The notes below the pieces were generated by a model that made no database searches, was not told the DNA's origin, and saw only the letters and a list, made by a program, of their open reading frames with translations. Of a stretch of DNA of 64,000 nt, positions 22,660 through 33,265 are shown piece after piece. Position 1 is the first letter of the stretch; every line of letters begins with the position of its first letter. A program made the translations under genes and the position numbers. Origin of the DNA: Letharia columbiana (lineage: Eukaryota > Ascomycota > Lecanoromycetes > Lecanorales > Parmeliaceae). The stretch is taken from assembly GCF_014066305.1 (NCBI RefSeq), contig NW_023501096.1, positions 1-64,000 of the forward strand, in the 5' to 3' direction.

Positions 22660-23790
22660 GTATAATAAAAAACGAAAATAACACCGAGAGCCGCTATAGC
22701 GCCGATAATAAGTTCGAGAATTTCTTATCAATAAAAGATCTTACTGTAGAAGAACGTCTTGCAATCGCTAGAGCCGAAAATCATCGCCTGGAACAAGAAT
22801 AAGAATTGGCTGCGTTGGAGGCCCGCAATTGCGAGCTTCGTAACGCTAGCTCACCGTCTACGGCTAGCGAAGACCCACCTACGCCGATTACTATCGCGCC
22901 TCTAGCGAATATATTAATTAAGACGAAAATACTTCGCCCCGAAAGGATACGTTCTTATAAGGATATTAGTGAGGGAGAGCACCTACGCTGGTTCCGCGAA
23001 GTCGAAATCAAGTTCCTTATAAGTCCTAAGTATTTCACCACCAACCAAGCAAGGATTATTTATTACATGCAGTCCTTAGAAGGCGACCCTAATACTTAAT
23101 AATATAAATACTACCAAGCCTATAGCCTAAAGAATACGACTTTCAAATTCTTTAAGCAGTTCCTACTTAATTTAGTAGCGGATCCAATAAACCGCCGTCT
23201 TCTCATATACGAAAAGTAAGAGAAGGTCAAACAACGCTCCGATTAGAAGATATCTATTTTTAAAACCTACCTGAAGGAGCTAGAGGCCTATATAACCCTA
23301 TTTTCTAAGAAGCATCAAGCTAATTTCTTCTTAGCTAAGCTTAAACTAGAGCTTAAAAACAAGATTCTAAGTACTAATAGTATACTAAAACAACGAAAAG
23401 AAATTCTTACCCAGGCTATTATATAGAAAAAGATTTTAAAACGCGTACGCTCCGGCGGCGGTTCCCATTCGAAGTCTTCGAGGGGGTCCGCTAAGGATAA
23501 GCCTCTAAAGAATCGAATTTCGAAGCCTAAATCGACTTCAAACGGCGGCGTTCACGTAGCGCGCACCCAAGACGATAGCGTAAAGCGCAAAGCCGAATCC
23601 TTTAACCCTAACTACAAAAAGAATAGTTATTTCCATTATAAAAAACAGGGTCATTAAACACCTAAGTATCCAAACCTCGATAAACCGCCTACAACCCATA
23701 TCGACGCAGTATTAACAAAAAAAGATCCGGCCTCACAACCGCCTCAAAAGCGAGGCAAGAACGACGATCAATAAAGACAATCCCTTCTAT
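22660..23790 (+). pseudogene. Degraded gag of the chromovirus
   Basis: A gag-like reading frame with scattered stops: helical N-terminus (ENHRLEQE, then LAALEARNCELRN), a capsid-like part (EGEHLRWFREVEIKFL, YYMQSLEGD), a basic linker, and a zinc-knuckle remnant near 23,625-23,680 (YFHYKKQGH followed by TPKYP) in which the expected first Cys residues are replaced by Tyr or lost. The longest uninterrupted piece is 22806-23099. Cys-to-Tyr is what G-to-A changes in TGC/TGT give. Confidence 0.75.
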
Positions 23791-23849
23791 TCTTATAAAG
23801 GGGTAGATAAAGCTTCAGGGTGAACAGAGATAACTCGTTACTCTACTCA

Positions 23850-26800
23850 ATACTAGAACGCATATTAATTTAATTTCGCAAAAATTCGTAGTTCAATAGG
23901 ACTTAAAACCTTACGACGTCATCTTATCGCAATCGAAAGCGCTAAGCGACTAAAGTATATATTACTATAGCGTGTATTAGCTAGATTACTAGTTAGTGGA
24001 CAGCTGAGGTCAGAGTAGGAAGTGTAGCACACTCTTCTATACTATTGATCAAAAAGGCCCTGATATCGTGTTGGGTATGCCCGGGCTAAGTCAATTATAA
24101 GTACTGCTAGACCCAGCGGCGGAGCAGTGGCGGTTTAAAGTCAACGCTAGCAAATTGCAGGTTAAAGAACCAGCCAAATTTACCCGAACCATCGAACAGA
24201 AGCTAAATGTGTTCGCAATCGTGTACGCCGCGGTGGCGCGAAGCGAACCGGAAAACGGGCGTAGCCTGAAGCTCCCTCAGAAGTTACTAGAGTTTGACGA
24301 CGTTTTTTTTAACGAAAAAGCAGAGATCTTGCCTGCGCTTAAGCAGGGAGACTATATCATTAAGATCGAGAGCGGTAAGGAGCCGCTATATAGCCTCTTA
24401 TATAATCTATCTCAAACGGAGTTAACGGAGCTACGGCGCTATCTAAAGAATTCCCTTTAGAAAAACTAAATTCATTACTCGACTTCCTCAGTCGAAGCAT
24501 CGATCCTTTTTATTCCTAAAAAGGATAAGAGGCTTCGTCTTTACATTGATTATCGAGACCTAAACGCGATAACTATTAAAAATCGACACCCGCTACCCCT
24601 AATTACTAAGACTCTAAACCGCTTATACAACGCTAAAGTCTTTATAAAGCTAAACCTTAAGAATACCTATCATCGAATCTGAATTAAAGAAAGCGATGAG
24701 TAGAAAATAGCGTTTCGTAATCGCTATAACCACTTCGAATATTTAGTTATATCTTTTGGGCTCGCCAATGCACCGGCAACTTTTCAAGCGTATATCAACA
24801 GAGCCCTTACGGGTCTGGTAAATATAACGTGCGTGGTATATTTAAATGATATTCTGATTTACAGTGCTAACCCAGCGAAGCATTAACGACACGTCAAGCA
24901 AGTGCTTAAGCGTCTGCGCTAGTTCTAACTGTACGCTAGCCTAAAGAAGTGTCAATTCTACACCGAACGGGTTAAGTTTCTAGGGTTCATCGTATCTACC
25001 GAAGGTATCGCAATGAATTAGGAACGTGTCGCTACTATTAAGAAGTGGCCAAAATTAAAAAGTTATCGAGATATATAAGTCTTTTTAGGCTTTATTAATT
25101 TCTATCGGCAATTTATCTATAGCTATTTCAGTATAGTAGCGCTACTTATTAACTTACTTAAAGGGAGTAAGAATAATAAGAAACCTAGGTCGTTAGAGTG
25201 GATAGATAACGCTGAGCAGGCGTTCCAGCAGCTCCGAAACACTTTCGTAACCGCGCCGTTTCTACGCCACTACGACCCAAATTTAAAGCTACGTCTTAAA
25301 ACCGACGCTTTCAACTTCGATATAGAGGCCATACTTTCGCAATCGAATAAGAATGGCCACTAGTGATTAGTGATATTCTGGTCTAGGAAAATAATTTCTG
25401 CGAAGCAAAACTATAAGACCTATAACTAAGAGCTATTCGCTATCATAGCGTCTATAAAGCAATAGCGTCACTACCTAGAAGGTAGTACGTTTTACATTAA
25501 GGTTCTAACGAATTATAATAACCTTAAAGGCTTTATAAAGCAGAAGAAACTAAACTCCAGGCAAGCCCGTTAGGCGCTGAAGTTAGCTGCTTATAACTTT
25601 GAGATTTTTCATCGAGCAGGTAAACTAAACCCTACCGACCCGCCATCGCGGCGCCCTAACTACGAGAGAACTTCGCCGTTAAATATCAAACTTTTACCGA
25701 CACTACAGAATAAACTCGCACTTTAAACTAGCGGCGAGCAGTCGCAAAGGGGCAAGGAGGTTACAGCGGCGATAGCGCCCGCATTCCGCATTGCCGGCGT
25801 CTAGGTAATCATTTCTAGGAGGGAGCCTAAGGCCGTATAAAAGACTACTTATAACGCACCCCAAAGGCTAATAAAAACATTAATTCGAGACCTACAAGCT
25901 CATGATAATTGGGTGAGCTCTTTTCGAACTAATATCAATGAGCCAGCGGTCAAGCGTCGCGTACGCAGCCAAGTATAGGTCTTAGACTCCGAGGGACTAT
26001 TAAGACATAACAGTCGCCTTTATATTTCTAGGGATAAGACCTTAAGGGAAGAGCTCATTAGCAAATACCATGATGATCCGTTATCAGGACACTTTGGCGC
26101 TGCGAAGACGTATAAGCTGCTTACCCGCAAATACTATTAGGACGAAAGCCTAAAGCAAGTCACCGACTATATCAAGATATATAACGTTTACCAGCGGACT
26201 AAAGCTCCGCGGCATCGCCCATATGGCGAGTTAAGCTCGCTTTCCGTCGCCATCAAGTTATAAAAGAAAATTTCTATAAACTTTATTACCGGCTTGCCAG
26301 CGAGCAAGTATAAGGGCATCGTCTACGATGCTATCCTAGTTATAGTAGATCGATTCACAAAAATAATAAAATATATTCCTATATCTACCACAATCGATGC
26401 CGCTTAACTAGCGGAAATATTTTATTCCAAAATAGTATACCGCTATAGTATATCAAACGGTATTATTAATAATAGAGGCTCTGTATTTACCAATAGCTTC
26501 TAGTCCGCCGTTTACTTTTATTTCAAAATCAAGCGGCGCCTAAGCACCGTCTTTCACTCGTAAACTGACGGATAGACTGAGCGGCAAAATCAGATGCTAG
26601 AACACTTCTTACGCGTGTTCGCTAACGATAAGCAAAATGTTTAAGCGAAACAACTACCAATAGCAGAGTTCGCTTATATAAACAGTTGGTATTCCTTTAT
26701 CGAAACGACACCGTTCTTCCTAATATACGAATATCATCCTAAAATCCGTTGGGAGATCGAGGACGATTCCGCCGAGAGGGAGATATCCGCTATAAATAAT

Positions 26801-27480
26801 AGGATAAAGATGTTATAAGTATTAAGGGATAAGATAGTAGAGCGCCTTCGCAGCGCGGTTACGGCTCAGTTTAAGTACTATAATAAAACGTATCAGCCTT
26901 AAAGCTATAAGGTAGGCGATTTAATAATATTAGCGACTAAGAACCTGAAGTAGAAACGCTTAAGTAAGAAGTTGTCTCATAAATTCGTGGGATTATTTCG
27001 GATTATAGATAAGGTAGGGGCGTAGGCGTATCGCCTGCTTCTACCCTCGACGTATAGGATTTATAATACCTTTCATATATCGTTGCTTGAGCCTTATTAT
27101 CTTCGCGATTACGGTGATATAGCGGAAGCCTTTATATAGGCCCTCGATCTTATCGATGACGATAAGCTTTGGGAGGTCGAAGAAATTATTAATAGGGTCA
27201 AGTATAAGAAAGGCGTCTAGTACAAAGTCAAATGGACTAATTAAGGCGAAGAGTACAATCAATAGCTGCCAGATAATAAACTTACTGGTGCTAGCGAGCT
27301 AACCTAAGCCTATAAACAGGCGGGCAGTAAGCGGAAGCATTAAGCAACAAATATTGAGTCTCTTATTACTAAAGAGCTCGATTAATCACATAAATCAACG
27401 GCGAGCAAGCGAAGGCGACGAAATTAGACATAACCATCGACTAGATCAGATATATTCCTAGGTAATACTTATACTACGCG
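23850..27480 (+). pseudogene. Degraded pol of the chromovirus: protease, RT, RNase H, integrase, chromodomain
   Basis: Plus-strand frame with many stops. The best open piece, 24155-24460, leads into RT (LPQKLLEFDDVFF, then IPKKDKRLRLYIDYRDLNAI, FGLANAPATFQAYI and VVYLNDILIY at about 24,830). RNase H (VFWSRKIISAKQNYKTYN) lies near 25,375-25,430. Integrase includes ELISKYHDDPLSGHFG near 26,055 and VIVDRFTKIIKYIP near 26,340. A GPY-like part and a chromodomain (LWEVEEIINRVKYKKGV, then YKVKWTN) are at about 27,165-27,245. The YLND box has lost one catalytic aspartate, consistent with a G-to-A change. No active product is expected. Confidence 0.85.
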
Positions 27481-27665
27481 CGCACTCCTCTACACTTATT
27501 ACTATTAAGATGTAGATTAATAAAATAATTACATTATTTAGCTATCTACTAAACTCTACTATAAAGAAAGTTTATCGCACTAGGGCACGTGCTATTAATA
27601 TAGGCGTGTTTTTATCTAAGGCAGCCATTAAAGGACTGCCTAGGGACCCCACGCCAGCGCTGCTA

Positions 27666-28178
27666 CTAAAAAAAGGTCGCCACTTAAGTATTCTCCGTTA
27701 TCTTAGCGTTAGAGACCGAGTTAAATTTATCGATTTAGTTCTCTAACGAGGAGATAATTAAAGTATAGTCTTCGTGTTAGTACCCATCGACGTCCGCCGT
27801 ATATCGACGGAGGCTCTCGAGCTCCTCCTCCAGCAACTCATTCATTCCCTCCAATTTCTCTATACGCTTATATGCCGCCACGAGCTAGCCTTAGAGATCT
27901 GCAATTATAGCAAGGGCGGCCGAAGCCGTCACCACCGTATGCCCCTATGACTTACGTTATTGGGTAATCTCCTTGCCGAGCTTAGCCCGTCGGTGAGATA
28001 GCTTCCAAGACCATCCAGCGCGGCGATAGCGTCGTATTGATTTCCTTACCTGCGCCTAAAGGTGCAAGGGGATTTCAATATAGCGACTAATACCGCGCCT
28101 TCCGGCCTTACAGTTGTCGCAGGGGGAGACTCACCTCGAATATATAAATCGTCGCCTCGGCAAAAGCAAGTCCTACAT
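27666..28178 (-). pseudogene. Possible antisense accessory ORF remnant in the chromovirus 3' region
   Basis: On the strand opposite gag-pol, a 171-codon frame from ATG 28178 to TAG 27666 reads like protein apart from about ten internal stops. Near the N-terminus is RFIYSR, then VSPCDNCKAGRRG and RRYRRAGWSWKLSHRRAKLG. This resembles the Cys-cluster start of a type of fungal protein common around repeats, with some cysteines lost. A strong coiled coil follows (LVAAYKRIEKLEGMNELLEE, then ELESLRRYTADVDG). Stop density alone does not distinguish it from chance; the call rests on the heptad pattern and the Cys motif. Function unknown. Confidence 0.4.
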
Positions 28179-29146
28179 GGTAAACCAGACACTAGGACTT
28201 GTTAGCAGATGCGTATACAGAGCGATGATGGCAGGAATAGTCAAGAGTTAGTAGTCGCGCCTGCGGGGCGACTATGCACTTACTGTTAAAGTTATTATTA
28301 TTATTAAAAAAGGATACTACAAAATTATCAGCCTACGCACCGACGCGATCGGTGATAGCAAGGTACTTACAACAAAGAGAAGCAGACTACTAGTATAATA
28401 AGATATATTACACTCACGTCAACATCAATACCGACGTTATGGCGCTAGAGCAAGCACTTATAAGAGGGGCGTTAGGAGTTGCGAAGAACAAAAACAAACA
28501 ATTCGGAAGGGGTTTTTGTATCCTTCACCGCAGCGCTACCACTAGCGGATAGCACCCAGTAACGCAGGTAGCAGCGACGTGGTAATATTTTGCTGCTGCC
28601 TATTAGACCGCGTCGCCTAGCTACCGTTGTTGTTTCTACTATTATTGATTAATAATCGAGGACGTTGTCGCGAACGCGTCGCTCTATCGGTTACTCCCTT
28701 CGAATCCCCACAATAAAGATTATTACTACGTTGCTTCGCTATAGACGCAATACGTTATAAAAACGACGTTGCCTATAGGAAAACTCTTCTCCCTCCTTTT
28801 ACCCACTAGGTTTTCGAGGTTTTGTCATAAGTTCCTAAATCTAATATTGTTCGCTGTAGAGGCTATTAACTAGCGCTGCAGGAACACCAATGCTAAGCGC
28901 GTCGGCTTGCTACAGATTGCCATTGATTGGCACTATAAAAGCGATGTTATTCTCGGAGGTAGTACTAATATTATTATACAACACATCAGTCACGCGCTTA
29001 TAGCGCGTAAGGGTTAATCCTACCGCGTTATCGAAACGATATCATAACCTCAATAGATCGACTCTTTTCCCTTATTTCCCTACTAAGATTTAAAGATTTT
29101 TTAATAAGCGTTCTATCTTTGCTTAGGCGCCTAGAGACTAGGGCCT
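28179..29146. other. Unassigned 3' region of the chromovirus
   Basis: About 970 bp between the antisense ORF start and the polypurine tract. I translated one plus-strand frame from ATG 28439; its stop density is about that expected by chance, so I do not call a gene. Contains a (TTA)n run near 28291-28305. It could be the leader or promoter of the antisense ORF. Confidence 0.4.
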
Positions 29147-29157
29147 AGAAGGGGAGG
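29147..29157 (+). other. Polypurine tract of the chromovirus
   Basis: AGAAGGGGAGG lies four bases before the right LTR, where plus-strand DNA synthesis of LTR retroelements is primed. Confidence 0.7.
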
Positions 29158-29161
29158 CAAT

Positions 29162-29436
29162 TATCAGACCTAATGCGTCATGGGCCTTGGCGCTATTTGC
29201 GCCAAGGCGCCGACATCGTATATGCTACGTCAGGGTCCCTTTCAGGGTCCAGTTTCAATAACGTACCCCGTATACCTAGGGGCTTGGCGGACATAGGTCT
29301 ACTTCGCATACCCCGAAGTTTTGGTATTCCTTAGAGATTAGTTCTACTATCAAATATACTATTAAACCCCATAACGACACTACGTCTTTTATAGCCTATG
29401 CCCGCTAGCTGACCGCCAGTGGACTACGCCCTCACA
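29162..29436 (+). repeat. Right LTR of the chromovirus
   Basis: 275 bp, the same length as the left LTR. The first bases read TATCA instead of TGTCA (a G-to-A change), and the end is TCACA. It is followed at once by the ATAAG target duplication at 29437-29441. Confidence 0.92.
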
Positions 29437-31290
29437 ATAAGTAAGATTTATTAGAGATATAGCGATTTTAGAATACCTCGTAATAAACTTTTAATAGAAA
29501 TTAGCGAATCTTAGAAATACTTATATATCTTTAATATATCTAAGTTTCTTCTATTAAGTAATAGTCTTAATTTTCTTTATATCTATTTCTACTTCTTCTA
29601 TTATAATAATTAATTTTAAATATTTAACTCTAATAATATAAAAGTCGTATTTATTAATATTAAGATAGAGGCTAGCTTATCGAAATTTCTTTAATATCTT
29701 TTCTATATACTAAATATACTCGTCTTCGATATTACTATAGATAAGAATATCGTCTAGATAAATAGTATAGAATATATTTAGATATTCGCGTAAGGTGTTA
29801 TTAATAAATATCTGAAAAGTAATAGGGGTATTATATAACCCGAAAGATATTATTATATATTCGAATAGGCTATATCGAGTAAGAAATACGATTTTTTTCT
29901 CGTAACCCTTTTTTACTCTAATTTCGTTAAAAGCGGCTATAATATCGAATTTACTATATATTCTCGCCGCGTATAATTTAGCGAGGGTCTCTTTAATTAA
30001 TAGAGAAGCGTTTCGATTAGGGATAGTAAGTGCGTTAAGGGCTCTATAGTTTACGTATAGTCTAAGTTCTCTATCGAGTTTCTTTACGATTAGAACGGGT
30101 GCTATATAGGAAGAAGTACTCGGTCTAATATAGCCTTTTTCTAACATCTCATCGATATATTCCTTTATAACTAATACCTGGTCTCTAAAGAGCCTATAAA
30201 CCCTTTTCGATGGTTGCTACTAATAGGAATACTCGGCTAACGAGATATAACCTCTATGTTCTCCTCATCGAAGTTTTTTTCTAAATTAGCTAATGTGTAA
30301 GGTTATTACTTCTTCAGCTATTACTCTTTACGTCTTAAGTCTTACTTAAGTTTCTTATTTTCTTTAATAAGTTTTATAGTGTTATTTTTATGCGATATCT
30401 ATCATATAAGCCTCGAAGTCTATTATTAGTTTCTCGCTTATGAAATAATTAACTATTGCTATTACTTATTGCTAGATATTAATTACTAATATCTTCGTCT
30501 TAGCTTAAGCGATATTATAGTCGAGTTCTTTATTTTATTACTAAAGAATCTTAATATTACGGCTAGTAGTTCGAAAGCTTTCTATTAATATCTTTAATCT
30601 ATTATACTAAGTATTAGAAGTTTCGATAGCACTTTCTATAAAGTTCTACGAGTTAAAGATAAAGACAAAGATTGCAATTAACTCTTCTTCGATAATATTT
30701 ATAAGTTATACTTCGATATAACTTAAATTAAGTTTAATAGTATATCTTCTAGAGATAGAACGCTTTCTCTTACGTTATGCGAACGATCTAGCTTTACTAA
30801 TATTTAGAATCTTCTTATCGAAATTCTCGAGTTCTTCTAAACGATAATATATCTATAACTTACTTATAACGATTTAACTTTAAGTATTATCTAGATTTAA
30901 GATTAAGAGATATATAGCTAATATTAAGTTAGTAGATATACGAAGAAGATTTAATCTAGAGTCTATTTCTTTTAATATATTAAAGATATCTATTTTCTTT
31001 AGATTCTTATTTAATCTAGCTAGATTAGTCTTTATATAAGTAAAAGACTTTCTTTCATTTTTGGTTTTTTAATTTTAATAAATAATCTTTCGAGAAGAAA
31101 GCCCCTTTAGCTATAAAAACAAACTTTTAAAAAAAAAACCCCTTTTTAAATTATTTATTAAAAAAAAAAAAAAAAAAGTCACTCGCTCTAGAAGAAAGAT
31201 AGATAGTATTATATTAGAGACTTAATAGTGTATATGATAACTCTATTTTGTGTATTATTGTAGTATGAATAGTGAATAGAATTAATATAT
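29437..31290 (-). mobile_element. Older Ty3/gypsy element, upstream part (RT), decayed
   Basis: The minus strand encodes a reverse transcriptase domain. An uninterrupted 145-codon piece (30147-29710) contains EKGYIRPSTSSYIAPVLIVK, LRLYVNYRALNAL, FDIIAAFNEIRVKKG and an intact YLDDILIYS catalytic box. Downstream, near 29,520-29,450, the degraded connection reads FLRFANFY and then ITRYSKIAISLINLT, which stops exactly at the ATAAG insertion site and resumes at 22,310. Upstream of RT (30,200-31,050) the sequence is too decayed to assign gag or protease. The region 31,080-31,180 has long A runs. The right end is approximate. Confidence 0.8.
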
Positions 31291-32385
31291 ATAAAAATAT
31301 TATAAGTGTACGCTAAAAAGAAAAGAAGAAAGGCCGAAAGACCCCGCACCCCAAAAACCAAAAACAAAAAAAAAAAAAAAAAGAAGTGAAGGAAAATTTG
31401 AAAAGAAAAACCCCAAAAAACCCCCCCCCGCCAGACCGACAATCGTGAATCCACCCCTGCCCTGGCGACCCCCCGGCATGAAACGTCCAAAACACCGATA
31501 TCAATGCAGAAACAACACATCAACAAACAATACTACCGTGCGTCAAGCAAAAAAAGTACAGAGCTAGATGAGATGAGATGAAACTCAAAATCTACACGCT
31601 GTGACTCGTAAGATGTGATGAAGTAGAACCGGGTTCCTAGCACTTTGCACGAACCTTGCAGTCGGGGCCATAATTAAAACCGCCTCGCTCGCTTGCCGGG
31701 TAAAAAGTGCGCGTTGTCAGATGTGATTTATCAGTCAGACCAAGCCTTTGCGCCGGGTTTCCTTGCAGCCGTTGCAAGAAAGCTTGCGGCTGTTGATGAT
31801 TGTTGGTGGGGCGAAGCGAGCGAGCGAGCCAAGTGCTTACAAATTATTATTATTATTATTAGTGTTATCATTGTTGTTGTTATGTAGGCAAAGCGATCGT
31901 CTTTGTCATGTTGTCGCTTGTTAAGCGAGTCCCGTAGAGAATGGGTGATGATTCCGATTCGGTGGAAACATTTGCTGTATGGTGTGTACATGGCCGGGGA
32001 TGGATGCACAGCTACGGCTGTATTCTGAGAAGCAAGCGAGGGCGCAGTGTTTGTATGTAGGTACGTAGCAGGATGAGTTGAGTAGGGCCGGGCGGGGGGC
32101 CAGATGCAGGCGCAACATTCATCATTGTCGCACACTCGTTTAAGACATGCTTCAGCCGTGTCCCGCTCTCGTTCTGAGGCATCATCATTCTCCTCTGCCC
32201 TAGACTTTGCCTGTTCTCATCCCGTCCATACATACTTGTCATGGTTTCAACCGGCATTCCTTCTCCAGACTTGCGCTAGGCTCCATTCGGGCTAGCTCCT
32301 TGGCGGCTTGGCACTCTGATGACTTCGGCACACATGTTACTTAGCAACCTTCATAGTTAATATTCCATTCATATGACACCACTAA
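31291..32385. other. Intergenic region right of the AT-rich island
   Basis: Transition zone with an A17 run (about 31,366-31,382), an A/C-rich stretch to about 31,430 and a TTA/TTG microsatellite near 31,841-31,882. Short ORFs are low-complexity. No gene called. Confidence 0.4.
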
Positions 32386-33022
32386 GGGCCAGTTCGGTAA
32401 CCACATATTTTGAAAATAACCCCTACTTATTTTCAACTTAGCGTCATATAGATACAGGGTATCGTTCGATTATCATATTTTCAGAATATATTTTCAAAAT
32501 ATCTGAAAAACAAGCCTCGAGCCTTGTTTTTTGGCAAAAGAAGGCTAAGCACGCTAAAATAATGGACATCCGTAACTAATATACATATAAGTATTAAGGT
32601 TACCCTAACCCTAACCCCACCAGTAGAGACACCAGCAGGGACACCAGCAGGGACACCAGCAGGGACACTAGCAGGGACACTAACAGGGGACATCAATGGC
32701 AATAACAATAAGGGGGCAATAAAAGTATCAATAATAGTTAAAGCCTATATAGCAGTAGTAGCAGGTGTCTCCGCCATAATAACGTGGAATGGTAGAAATT
32801 TAATGGTTACTGATAAAGAAGATGATTTTCTCAATTTTTTTGCGACGTTTCTGACTCAGCCTCAGAAACAGGGTTACCGAACGGAACCGTATATATATTT
32901 TACATATTTTGAAAATAAATTAGTGTTATTTTTAAGCCATATTTTCATTTGCCAAGAGGTGGCGTTATTTAGTGAAAATAAGTAGGGGTTATTTTCAAAA
33001 TATGTGGTTACCGAACTGGCCC
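32386..33022. mobile_element. Non-autonomous TIR element (MITE-like, PIF/Harbinger-type ends)
   Basis: 637 bp bounded by 50 bp perfect terminal inverted repeats (32386-32435 and 32973-33022, beginning GGGCCAGTTCGGTAACC) and flanked by TAA on both sides (32383-32385, 33023-33025). A 3 bp TWA duplication and GGGCC-type ends are typical of PIF/Harbinger elements. No transposase frame fits inside, so it would depend on an autonomous relative. The interior holds a CCCTAACCCTAACCCC string at 32603-32618 and a 12 bp minisatellite. Confidence 0.8.
32619..32692. repeat. 12 bp minisatellite (GGGACACCAGCA-type units) inside the TIR element
   Basis: About six imperfect tandem copies of a 12-base unit, directly after the telomere-like string. 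The reverse strand reads as repeated VPAG peptides, which is a by-product of the repeat, not evidence of a gene. Confidence 0.8.
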
Positions 33023-33070
33023 TAATATCATTATTCGATACACGGTTCATTCCCTGACAATACTTTACCA

Positions 33071-33265
33071 CGCAACCGTTGAATTACGCAAATCTTTAGG
33101 AAATCCACTAGTCCCATTCGAGGTTTTGGGCACACCGCAACCGTTGAATTACGCAAATCTTTAGGAAATCCACTAGTCCCATTTGAGGTTTTAGGCACAC
33201 CGCGACCGTTGAATTACGCAAAACTTTAGGAAATCCACTAGTCCCATTCGAGGTTTTGGGCACAC
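33071..33265. repeat. Three tandem copies of a 65 bp unit
   Basis: Units start at 33071, 33136 and 33201 with CGCAACCGTTGAATTACGCA (CGCGACC in the third) and differ at only a few bases. The array starts 49 bp after the TIR element. On the minus strand it forms the 3' part of an open frame (33449-33108) of unknown nature. Confidence 0.85.

Larger units (their letters stand above)
22316..29436 (+). mobile_element. Ty3/gypsy LTR retrotransposon (chromovirus), full length, inactivated
   Basis: This 7,121 bp element has 275 bp direct LTRs (TGTCAGACC..CCCTCACA), a 5 bp target duplication, a candidate priming site just after the left LTR and a polypurine tract just before the right one. Order on the plus strand is gag, protease, RT, RNase H, integrase and a C-terminal chromodomain, so it belongs to the chromovirus branch of Ty3/gypsy. 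Many TAA/TAG/TGA codons interrupt the frames, and the RT catalytic box reads YLND rather than YxDD. It is less AT-rich than the element it interrupts. About 1.7 kb between pol and the right LTR is not explained by standard genes. Confidence 0.92.
20010..31290. repeat. AT-rich, RIP-like repeat island
   Basis: Composition changes abruptly near 20,010 from ordinary gene DNA to sequence dominated by TA-rich words, and returns to normal near 31,290-31,320. The whole island is made of nested Ty3/gypsy retroelement sequence full of stop codons. Paired LTR copies differ by 20 transitions and one transversion, the signature expected of RIP. It probably forms constitutive heterochromatin; that is an inference. 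Confidence 0.85.

Noticed and set aside
28439..29060. Plus-strand coding frame in the chromovirus 3' region
   Set aside because: Stops occur at about the rate expected by chance and no family resemblance was seen.
32603..32618. Chromosome end or telomere at this position
   Set aside because: Only about two and a half CCCTAA units, located inside a transposable element with unique sequence on both sides.
32481..32708. ORF with VPAG repeats
   Set aside because: Translation of the 12 bp minisatellite within the TIR element, not a gene.
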